Assembly: GCA_030765325.1 (NCBI GenBank)
Contig: JAVCCT010000276.1
Coordinates: forward strand, 1-14,381
Source: Candidatus Stygibacter frigidus
Lineage (GTDB): Bacteria; Cloacimonadota; Cloacimonadia; Cloacimonadales; TCS61
Length of the DNA stretch: 14,381 nt
Direction of reading: 5' to 3'
The notes under the pieces were generated by a model. It had not been told where the DNA came from, searched no databases, and worked only from the letters and a program-made list of their open reading frames with translations. Positions 9,001-14,381 of the stretch are shown here, one piece after another (position 1 is the first letter of the stretch; each line of letters opens with the position of its first letter). Both the position numbers and the translations under genes were made by a program.

Positions 9001-9488
9001 TTGCCAGTGGAGAAACATTATCAATTACATTAACAGCAGATTCGGGAGATTTGGAACCCGATAACTATTCCTGCTATTTGAATTTGAGTACAAATGATCC
9101 TCAAATAAGTGCACTTGATATTCCAGTAAATATGAATATTGGCGGTCAGAATATTACTTATGGAGATGTAGATAGTAATGGGTTGGTGGAATCTTATGAT
9201 GCATCTATTTCAATCCAGTATTTTGTGGGGATGGATCCGATCCCGGAAATTGATCCATTACCGTGGGAAGTTATGAGGATAATTTCAGCTGATGTAGATG
9301 GCAATGGCTCGGTAGAATCTTATGATGCCTCGCTGATCCTGCAATACTTTGTGGGGATTATAGATGTATTTCCTGTAGAGCAGAATATCAGGCGTAAATA
9401 CGTGGGAAAAGAGCTGATTCCCGGAACAGAAAATGAAGCGGAAACAAAAGAGTTAAAAAAGACTCAAAATCTTCTTTACAAAAAATGA
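6018..9488 (+). CDS. C-terminal fragment: rest of C25 domain, beta-sandwich repeats, dockerin-like module
   Basis: The coding frame is open from 5910; the first ATG is at 6018. It has no signal peptide and only an AAGG two bases upstream, so independent translation is doubtful. Residue numbers below count from that ATG. The catalytic-site region reads CYRGYMGMSGW (Tyr39 where His is expected) and LTCASGGF (Cys67, the nucleophile position); GDPGLDIF closes the peptidase domain near 160. Next come an Ig-like domain (about 175-255), two CARDB-like beta-sandwiches (about 270-375 and 380-495), and two related modules (about 505-730 and 787-980), each with a YGY...FYG...NGW...FWDDL pattern. A BACON-like segment (about 985-1045) and a dockerin-like module (1048-1120; loops DVDSNGLVESYD and DVDGNGSVESYD) follow. 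It ends in a 35-residue Lys-rich tail with no NPFNP sorting domain. Confidence 0.75.
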   Translation: MIQEDNSAFMFNEVYSGDFDGQMNSAINTGVSVMCYRGYMGMSGWNSSDISSLTNGFMLPFATILTCASGGFAGNNCNSEYFAKAGTSTNPKGAIGAIGTATTGTHTCFNNSVTLGTHSGIYQEGIYSMGGALVRGKLNLYLSYPQNPGYAVDIFSHWNSLMGDPGLDIFTDIPRELNIDYEDEINIGLEYLEIDVSLLSGLGVENAWISLVQDNQYVSAYSNTNGSAFIPLANFSQGEVTLTVTGHNCHPYQSTIDIVNDASLVTMSDITIDDDSNGNSQGNNDGVCNAGETIELWINMHNFGGSSESNVAMNMRSTSPFVSILSNNISYGTIAAGETAEALEPYIISLGSETPGNINIMFSMDISATGESWIDALEISVSGPMLDYDHYNIIGGNAILDPGEMAEMYVTLNNLGDLAAYGVSATISCEDDRISIVDDYGSFGTINPGSSANNNANRFQVTADSQILPGEQIPVNIYITTDNYYTNTNFLLEIGTVMVSDPLGSDAYGYYIYDDEDDEYSLVPFYNWFEIDPAYGGPGNDTGINSDVEHGQSVLLDLPFVMHFYGVSYNQITVCSNGWAAPGVTEQEGFMNWRLPGPGGPSPMIAAFWDDLRCTNGNVCYYNDSANHRYIIEWSRLQNEVGNAEETFQIIIRNPVYYPTPTGDSEILIMYDVVNNVNSGSYRADHGQYCTTGIEDQTGTIGLEYTYNNTYPTAAKPLEDNMALLITTNSPAILEPPVAILNAQEFMFVLEPGETSYQSLEISNEGEASLVFNLSKDYLSSRDSGGPDGYGYMWFDSDETGGPEYDWLDISSNGTQVEFTHNDQGTDLIDIGFSYNFYGEDYTQFRINPNGWIGFGDDNTGWSNLILPNTEGPKPSICPFWDDLYPQIGEDGGGEVYYYSDGSQLIVMFDGVEHYSGQNNGTYDFEVIINSDGGIKMQYHQLDGDIDTTTIGIQNATGNDGLCMVYNNNYIHEDMAIEFYKIVDWLDISQSSGIIASGETLSITLTADSGDLEPDNYSCYLNLSTNDPQISALDIPVNMNIGGQNITYGDVDSNGLVESYDASISIQYFVGMDPIPEIDPLPWEVMRIISADVDGNGSVESYDASLILQYFVGIIDVFPVEQNIRRKYVGKELIPGTENEAETKELKKTQNLLYKK
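7530..8208 (+). repeat. Beta module copy 1 in gene 2
   Basis: This copy begins SDAYGYYIYDDEDDE and contains HFYG, SNGW and AAFWDDL. It aligns with a second copy at 8376-8958 that keeps the same order: YGY, acidic stretch, W-x-x-I, FYG, NGW, FWDDL, IGLE/IGIQ, MA. The similarity is at protein level and diverged at DNA level. I cannot assign the fold; the pattern resembles secreted beta-sandwich domains that precede choice-of-anchor tails. Confidence 0.55.
8376..8958 (+). repeat. Beta module copy 2 in gene 2
   Basis: This copy begins PDGYGYMWFDSDETGG and contains NFYG, PNGWIGFGD and CPFWDDL. It is shorter than copy 1, mainly because it lacks the insert around the copy-1 segment at 7970-8100. 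Confidence 0.55.
9165..9233 (+). repeat. Dockerin half 1 in gene 2
   Basis: This half encodes the first EF-hand loop and following helix (DVDSNGLVESYDAS...QYFVG). It matches the second half at 9291-9359 at 17 of 23 residues and is also close at DNA level. Dockerins are built from two such half-repeats; here the halves are separated by a Pro/Trp-containing linker (LPWE). Confidence 0.7.
9291..9359 (+). repeat. Dockerin half 2 in gene 2
   Basis: This half encodes DVDGNGSVESYDAS...QYFVG. Asp and Asn residues fill loop positions 1, 3 and 5 and Asp sits at position 12, as expected for calcium binding. Confidence 0.7.
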
Positions 9489-9489
9489 T

Positions 9490-9510
9490 GAAAGTAGAAA
9501 ATTTACTTTC
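9490..9510 (+). terminator. Weak AT-rich hairpin after gene 2
   Basis: GAAAGTA (9490-9496) pairs with TACTTTC (9504-9510), with possible further pairing inside the loop. It lies right after the gene 2 stop codon but has few GC pairs and no U-tract, so termination here is doubtful. Confidence 0.25.
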
Positions 9511-9550
9511 GGAGTTAATTGCTTTGGTCCGCTTGAATTCTGGAGGAAGT

Positions 9551-9598
9551 ATGAATCAAGAAAGAAGCATATATAAAAAATACGAAAAATCCTTATAG
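9551..9598 (+). CDS. Tiny ORF, 15 aa, ending on the ribosome binding site of gene 3
   Basis: An ATG at 9551 follows GGAGG (9542-9546) by four bases and opens MNQERSIYKKYEKSL. Its TAG (9596-9598) overlaps the AGGAGGG that serves gene 3. Ribosomes finishing this ORF would be delivered at the gene 3 start 14 bases downstream, so it could be a leader peptide that couples or tunes gene 3 translation. It resembles no family I know, and an ORF of this size with a chance GGAGG is possible. Confidence 0.3.
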   Translation: MNQERSIYKKYEKSL

Positions 9599-9603
9599 GA
9601 GGG
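9597..9603 (+). promoter_or_regulatory. Strong ribosome binding site of gene 3
   Basis: AGGAGGG is placed eight bases before the ATG at 9612. It is the longest anti-16S match in the window and fixes the gene 3 start, which opens directly into a signal peptide. Confidence 0.8.
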
Positions 9604-9611
9604 AATTTATT

Positions 9612-12600
9612 ATGAAGAAAGTGATTATTTTTACCCTGTTTTTGAGCATTAGTATTTTTGCTTTTGCCCAGTTTAATGACCTTTTATTTACTGAGTACAT
9701 TGAAGGTTCGAGCAATAATAAGGCTCTGGAAATTTACAATGGCACAGGAATGGAAGTTGATTTAAGTGATTATGTGATTTTACAGGCATCTAATGGTGGA
9801 AATTACGATGAGTATTTTCTATGGATGAGTGGTACGCTGGCAAATGATGATGTTTTTGTGTATGCTAATTCATCTGCTGTTCAGGAAATACTTGATGAAG
9901 CTGATAGCTTAGGAACAGGAATTTGCTGGTTTAATGGTGATGATTATCGAGGTTTAGGTAAGATTGATTCACTGGGGATTTATCCAATTGAAGGTCCCTT
10001 AGGTGATACATTGATGATCAGTATAGTGGATCAGATAGGAACATATCCAGATGATCCAGGTTCTTCATGGGAAGTAGCTGGTGTTTCAGATGCAACAGTT
10101 AATCATACTATGGTCAGAAAATTTGACGTAATCGAAGGTGTTCATGGAAATGATGAATGGCCTCTTGCAGCAGGTACAAATGCAGATGATAGTCAGTGGG
10201 TAATCTATGATATTGATACTTTTGAATATCTTGGTTATCACGGAGAAATTGTTCAGGATCCTGCTATCGAAATTACAGCTCCTAATGGAGGAGAAATGTG
10301 GTATGTAGGACAAACCTATTCAATTACCTGGAATAATGATTTTTTTGGAGACAATGTAGATATTTATTTAGATTTACCAGTAAGATTTGATATAGCGACT
10401 GATATAGTTAATACAGGAAGCTTTGAATGGCTGATTCCTGTCGATGCTCCACTGAGTACAGAAATTATGATGGTAGTAGAAGACGCAGTAGATGCTGATC
10501 CAATGGATATGAGTGATAATTTCTTTACAATCGCCATGATGGGTGAAGTTCCGGAAATAGTAATAAATGAGATTATGTATAATCCTTCCGGAGAGTTGGG
10601 CGATGATGCCTATTTTGAATTTTTGGAATTATATAATCCCGGTATTGAAGCAGTAGATGTGAGCGGCTGCTATTTTATCGAAGGTATTGAATATATTTTT
10701 GAAGCTGGAGCCATGATCGATGCTGGAGCATATATTGTATTAGCTGTTAATGCAGATAGTCTTTTTGATGCTTTTGGTGTAGTAGCTTATGGTGAATTTT
10801 CTGGTGCTCTTGGTAATAGTGGAGAAGACATTTTACTAGCAACGGCAGAAGGTGTGGAAATAGACTATGTAAATTATGATGATGGTGGCGACTGGCCTAC
10901 AGCACCTGATGGATCAGGATCATCACTGGAACTTATATCACCAGAACTTGATAATTCGCTTGCTATCAACTGGCAGGCAAGTTATGCTACTAATGGAACT
11001 CCTGGTGCAGCAAATTCTGTACCTACCTCATCAATTGGCTGGGGAAATCTGCAGTGGCCCAGTAGCATTCAAATAGTTGAAGGTGAAACAACAGAAAATA
11101 TTTATGGTCAGGTATGGATGGACGGAGTCACAGGTGATGCCGGACAAGGTATGGGAATCACCGCTCAGGTTGGTTATGGTGCTGATGGCAGCACTCCTGG
11201 TGATGACTGGACCTGGTTTGATACAGTATATAATGCCGATAGCGGAGCAAATGACGAATATATGGGTAATCTTTCTGGAATGACAGAAGGCATTTATGAT
11301 TACACCTACCGTTATATTTATGAAGGTGATGATTTATGGTATTATGCTGCTGAAATTGGAAATCTGACTGTAGTTGCTACTCCTCCAGAAGAAGTTAATA
11401 TTACTTTTGCTGTTGATATGCAATATCAGCAAGTTCCTCCCGAAGGTGTTCATATAGCTGGAAGTTTCCAGGGCTGGGATCCTGCAGCAACTGAAATGCT
11501 TGATGATGATATGGATATGGTATATACAATTACTTTACCGCTCATGTCTGGGACCTATCATGAGTTTAAATATGTAAATGGAAATGCCTGGGGTCAAGAC
11601 GAAAGCAATAACCGTAATATCACAGTTCCAGATGCAGATTCTGTTTTAACTACAGTTCTGTTTAATGACTGGTTCCCCGTTATTGACGGTGTATTCTTTA
11701 GTGAATATATTGAAGGCTCATCTAATAATAAAGCTCTTGAAATTTATAATGGTTCTGATGATACAGTAAGTCTTGATAATTTCAGAATCGCACAGTCCGT
11801 TAATGGCGGTGGATGGGCATATTATCATTACTTCCCGGAAGGTGCTGTAATTGAAGCCGGAGATGTCTGGGTAATATTAAATGCTGATACAGATCCTACC
11901 TTATATCTTCCTGAAAATGCTGATGAAGTTTTAAGCTATCCCAGTGTTGTTCATCACAACGGTGATGATGCCAGAGGTCTGGAATATTCACTTGATAGTG
12001 TAAACTGGGCATTGATTGATCTGATTGGAGATCCAGATAATGATCCTGGTAGTGGCTGGGATGTTGCTGGAGTAGCTGTAGGTACGCAGAACCACACTTT
12101 AGTTCGTAAAGGTTTTGTTACTGTTGGTAACACTGACTGGCTGGCAGCTGCTGGTACAAATGCAGATGACGGAGAATGGATAGTGTATGATCAGGATACC
12201 TTTGAATATCTGGGTTATCATGGTGAAGCTCCTGAACTGGAAGTGATATTTAATGTAAATATGAACTATCAGATTATGCTTGGTAATTTTGTAGTTGGAG
12301 AAAATTTTGTAGATATTGGTGGAAACTTCAATGATTGGGGTGGAATGCCAATGGTAGGTGAAGACCTTGATCAAGATGGAATTTATACTATGACTACTAT
12401 GCTTCCTTTAGGATATGGATGCGAATTTAAATTCCGTATCGATGGAAACTGGGATCTGGCAGAATTTCCTGGTGGTGATAATAGATTATATACCGTTGTT
12501 GACGGTGAAAATGTCTTAGACTTCTGGTTCAGTGATGAAGAAATTCCAGAATTCACTACTCAGGATGTTACTGTAACATTCAGTCTGAATATGGAATATG

Positions 12601-14285
12601 TAGATCCAGCTCTCTATGCTGGTGGAGTTTCTATTCAGGGTAGTGTAGTTCCTCTGGGCTGGGATCCAGGAGTAAACCTTCTGACCCCAATGCGTGAAAC
12701 TTATTCAATAGATTTATTATTCCCCGCTGGTTCATTATATAATGTAGAATTCAAATTTGCCATGATGGCAGATGGTGGTGACTGGGTTTGGGAATCTGTT
12801 GATAATAGGATGTTCACGATTGATGATGCCAATGCCACTATGGTATTGCCAGAAGTTTTCTGGAATGACCTTGTATTTGTTACTATTCCAGAAATTCAAA
12901 CTCCAGTTGACAGTACTGATGTTTCTCCTTATGCAGATCAGGTTGTTACCACTCAGGGTATTGTAACTGCATTAGCTTCAAGTAAATACTGGATCAGTAC
13001 TCCAGAAGGTGGAGCTTTTAGCGGTATGTATATTTATGATCCAGATCATACTCCAGTATTAGGTGATGATGTGATGATTACTGGTACAGTATCTGAATAT
13101 TACAATCTAACAGAAATGTTTGATATCACTGGTTTTGAAGTATTAAGCAGTGGAAATGAAATACCTGCAGCAACCCCAATCACAACTTTGCAGTTCTCAA
13201 CTGAAGAAGCCTGGGAAAGTGTTCTGGTGATGGTAGAAAATGTAATTGTAACTCAGGAAGTTAATGATTATGGTGAATGGTATATAAATGATGGAACGGG
13301 TGAATGTCAGGTTGAAGATACAATATATCATGTTGAACCATTATTAGATGATGAATTTGTTTCAATCACTGGAGTTGGTGGGTTTGGTTATGGCGTTTAT
13401 GAATTTCTTCCTCGTTTTGAAGAAGATTTTGTAACTGGACCGGAATGGATCTATGGTGATGTAACTGGTGACTGGAGTGTAGATGCATTTGATGCAGCTA
13501 ACATGCTTCAGTATGCAGTGCAGCTTGATCCAATAGGAGCACCATTACCATGGACATGGCAAATTATTGCCGGTGATGTAGATGGAAACGAATTAGTAGA
13601 AGCTTATGATGCGGCTTTAGTTCTGCAGTACAGCGTTGATCTTATCGATGTATTCCCAGTAGAACTTATTAGAATTAGTTCACCTAAAGCTGATTTAGCA
13701 GTTACTGTAGAAAATAATGAATTAGTTTTCACAGCAAAAGGTGAATTGTATAGTATTGTGATAAATATTGATTCTGCTTCTTTGGATTTAGGTGCACCCA
13801 AAATGGCATCTGATGTAATGAATGCCGTTAATCAGGAACATTTTGCTGCCGCAATCGCAAGTCCTGAAGTATTGAATGGTGAAATTATTCGTTTACCATA
13901 CTCAATAATAGATAATCAGGAATCAGTTACTGTTTACTATAGTGTAAATGGTGTAAATGGTGAATATCAGATAGATGTTCAGGATCTGGAATCAGATATT
14001 CCTTTAGCTAATGCCTTAATTGGCAATTATCCTAATCCTTTCAATCCTGTAACAAAAATTCAGTTATCAATTGCTGATAACGACACTCCAGTTTCAGTTA
14101 ATATCTATAATGTCAAGGGTCAATTAGTAAAATCTCTGTTCCAGGGTAGTTTAGATAGTGGATATCAGAGTCTGGTTTGGAATGGTACAGATAATAATAA
14201 CCAGGAAGCTGGTAGTGGTGTGTATTTCTACCGAGTTCAAATCAGTGGATATATTAGTATGAATAAAATGTTGATGCTGAAATAA
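9612..14285 (+). CDS. Large secreted mosaic adhesin/scaffold: lamin-tail, CBM-like, OB-like, dockerin-like and T9SS domains
   Basis: This 1557-residue protein has a signal peptide (1-19, FAFAQ) and no enzyme domain that I can see. Domains in order: lamin-tail-like (21-212); Ig-like with ITAPNGGE...W of the Ser-Thr-rich GPI-anchor type (221-307); a second lamin-tail domain (314-468, VINEIMYNP); a beta-sandwich (472-589); a CBM20/48-like glycan-binding domain (593-687, HIAGSFQGWDP, EFKYVNG); a third lamin-tail-like domain (691-872) that duplicates the first; two more CBM-like domains (876-976, GGNFNDWGG; 985-1086); an OB-fold-like region (about 1092-1275); a dockerin-like module (1281-1350); a beta-rich domain (about 1355-1465) shared with gene 1; and a sorting tail (NYPNPFNPVT at 1472, ending KMLMLK). 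Likely role is binding polysaccharide or other extracellular polymers. It is extremely acidic, and the first dockerin loop (DVTGDWSVDAFD) is degenerate. Confidence 0.85.
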   Translation: MKKVIIFTLFLSISIFAFAQFNDLLFTEYIEGSSNNKALEIYNGTGMEVDLSDYVILQASNGGNYDEYFLWMSGTLANDDVFVYANSSAVQEILDEADSLGTGICWFNGDDYRGLGKIDSLGIYPIEGPLGDTLMISIVDQIGTYPDDPGSSWEVAGVSDATVNHTMVRKFDVIEGVHGNDEWPLAAGTNADDSQWVIYDIDTFEYLGYHGEIVQDPAIEITAPNGGEMWYVGQTYSITWNNDFFGDNVDIYLDLPVRFDIATDIVNTGSFEWLIPVDAPLSTEIMMVVEDAVDADPMDMSDNFFTIAMMGEVPEIVINEIMYNPSGELGDDAYFEFLELYNPGIEAVDVSGCYFIEGIEYIFEAGAMIDAGAYIVLAVNADSLFDAFGVVAYGEFSGALGNSGEDILLATAEGVEIDYVNYDDGGDWPTAPDGSGSSLELISPELDNSLAINWQASYATNGTPGAANSVPTSSIGWGNLQWPSSIQIVEGETTENIYGQVWMDGVTGDAGQGMGITAQVGYGADGSTPGDDWTWFDTVYNADSGANDEYMGNLSGMTEGIYDYTYRYIYEGDDLWYYAAEIGNLTVVATPPEEVNITFAVDMQYQQVPPEGVHIAGSFQGWDPAATEMLDDDMDMVYTITLPLMSGTYHEFKYVNGNAWGQDESNNRNITVPDADSVLTTVLFNDWFPVIDGVFFSEYIEGSSNNKALEIYNGSDDTVSLDNFRIAQSVNGGGWAYYHYFPEGAVIEAGDVWVILNADTDPTLYLPENADEVLSYPSVVHHNGDDARGLEYSLDSVNWALIDLIGDPDNDPGSGWDVAGVAVGTQNHTLVRKGFVTVGNTDWLAAAGTNADDGEWIVYDQDTFEYLGYHGEAPELEVIFNVNMNYQIMLGNFVVGENFVDIGGNFNDWGGMPMVGEDLDQDGIYTMTTMLPLGYGCEFKFRIDGNWDLAEFPGGDNRLYTVVDGENVLDFWFSDEEIPEFTTQDVTVTFSLNMEYVDPALYAGGVSIQGSVVPLGWDPGVNLLTPMRETYSIDLLFPAGSLYNVEFKFAMMADGGDWVWESVDNRMFTIDDANATMVLPEVFWNDLVFVTIPEIQTPVDSTDVSPYADQVVTTQGIVTALASSKYWISTPEGGAFSGMYIYDPDHTPVLGDDVMITGTVSEYYNLTEMFDITGFEVLSSGNEIPAATPITTLQFSTEEAWESVLVMVENVIVTQEVNDYGEWYINDGTGECQVEDTIYHVEPLLDDEFVSITGVGGFGYGVYEFLPRFEEDFVTGPEWIYGDVTGDWSVDAFDAANMLQYAVQLDPIGAPLPWTWQIIAGDVDGNELVEAYDAALVLQYSVDLIDVFPVELIRISSPKADLAVTVENNELVFTAKGELYSIVINIDSASLDLGAPKMASDVMNAVNQEHFAAAIASPEVLNGEIIRLPYSIIDNQESVTVYYSVNGVNGEYQIDVQDLESDIPLANALIGNYPNPFNPVTKIQLSIADNDTPVSVNIYNVKGQLVKSLFQGSLDSGYQSLVWNGTDNNNQEAGSGVYFYRVQISGYISMNKMLMLK
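9672..10247 (+). repeat. Lamin-tail-like repeat, copy A, in gene 3
   Basis: Copy A runs from FNDLLFTEYIEGSSNNKALE to FEYLGYHGE. It matches copy B (11682-12227) along its whole length, including EYIEGSSNNKALEIYNG, SGWDVAGV/SSWEVAGV, AAGTNADD and FEYLGYHGE. Lamin-tail domains recur in secreted bacterial proteins, often nucleases or adhesins. Confidence 0.75.
11682..12227 (+). repeat. Lamin-tail-like repeat, copy B, in gene 3
   Basis: Copy B shares runs of identical residues with copy A and is still recognisably similar in DNA around 11702-11752. That points to duplication within the gene, or gene conversion, more recent than the divergence of the middle lamin-tail domain. Confidence 0.75.
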
Positions 14286-14297
14286 AGCAAAATATCG

Positions 14298-14322
14298 GGC
14301 AGGGGCGGTATTCGTCCCTGCC
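14298..14322 (+). terminator. Rho-independent terminator of gene 3
   Basis: A ten-pair stem, GGCAGGGGCG (14298-14307) with CGTCCCTGCC (14313-14322), has one G-T wobble and a five-base loop. It is followed by ATTATTATTTGTT. It starts 13 bases after the gene 3 stop and is the best terminator in the window. Confidence 0.85.
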
Positions 14323-14366
14323 ATTATTATTTGTTAATAAAAATAGAATTAATGTAAATATATAAG

Positions 14367-14372
14367 AAGGAG
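14367..14372 (+). promoter_or_regulatory. Ribosome binding site of a gene starting at the window edge
   Basis: AAGGAG is followed by TTTAATTT and the final A at 14381. That spacing of eight bases equals the spacing in gene 3, so the last base may be the A of an ATG. The codon itself is outside the window. Confidence 0.4.
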
Positions 14373-14381
14373 TTTAATTTA

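Larger units (their letters stand above)
4837..9488 (+). pseudogene. C25-family (gingipain-like) protein disrupted by a one-base frameshift
   Basis: Two adjacent ORFs are the halves of one gene. The first ends INYNLILI at a TAG (5923-5925), in the middle of a C25 catalytic domain. From 5910 the other frame reads SNPYIGNTNWYRRALLVGD, which is the expected continuation. Adding one base after 5907 (TAT-GAA-TCT) restores INYESNPYIG and a product of about 1550 residues. No slippery heptamer is present and no homopolymer runs through the site, so a true deletion or a sequencing error is more likely than programmed frameshifting. Two further oddities suggest a gene under relaxed selection: Tyr replaces the catalytic His, and the C-terminal sorting domain of its neighbours is missing. 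If the indel is an artefact, the product would be a secreted protease-like surface protein with a dockerin-like module. Confidence 0.8.

Noticed and set aside
9489..9611. Remnant of a T9SS sorting domain after gene 2
   Set aside because: I read all three + frames and found no NPFNP, no IYNxKGQ and no KMxLLK-like remnant.
10876..11283. Two Met-rich + strand ORFs inside gene 3
   Set aside because: They are out-of-frame shadows of the lamin-tail and beta-sandwich coding sequence, with low-complexity Met/Leu products and no ribosome binding sites.
14331..14366. Promoter for the gene to the right (TTGTTA plus TATATA)
   Set aside because: The possible -10 boxes lie so near the ribosome binding site that the transcript would start inside it. 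The -10 matches at plausible spacing are poor.

Overview
This AT-rich window encodes large secreted, multidomain surface proteins of the FCB superphylum (Bacteroidetes-like Gram-negatives). The best fit is a member of Candidatus Cloacimonadota or a close relative. The reasons are the gingipain-type (C25) peptidases with long strings of beta-sandwich domains, the dockerin-like modules with EF-hand loops of the form DVDGNGxVExYD, and the C-terminal type IX secretion (T9SS) sorting domains that start NYPNPFNPVT and end in KMxLLK. The phylum is inferred from style and architecture, not from a marker gene.

Layout. Positions 1-884 hold no sizeable gene. This stretch contains a possible edge-truncated minus-strand ORF, a good sigma70-like promoter (447-474) followed by two tiny overlapping ORFs with a strong ribosome binding site, and a TATAAT box close to gene 1. 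Gene 1 (885-4775) is an intact C25 peptidase with the Cys/His dyad in place. A GC-rich hairpin (4790-4819) follows it. Gene 2 (4837-9488) is a second C25-family protein. It is broken by a one-base deletion near 5907, so it appears as two ORFs (4837-5925 and 6018-9488). It also carries Tyr where the catalytic His is expected, and it lacks the sorting domain that its neighbours have. Gene 3 (9612-14285) is a 1557-residue, very acidic, apparently non-enzymatic mosaic of lamin-tail-like, starch/glycogen-binding-like and OB-fold-like domains. It is closed by a strong terminator (14298-14322). The last bases look like the ribosome binding site and first base of a further gene.

How they fit together. 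All three genes lie on the + strand, encode signal peptides and carry the same unusual dockerin-like module. Genes 1 and 3 also share the domain after the dockerin and the sorting tail. The simplest reading is a set of paralogous cell-surface proteins exported by Sec and T9SS: one active protease, one decaying protease-like paralogue and one adhesin or scaffold. The shared dockerin plus beta-sandwich tail raises the possibility that they assemble on the surface, but the sequence does not prove this.
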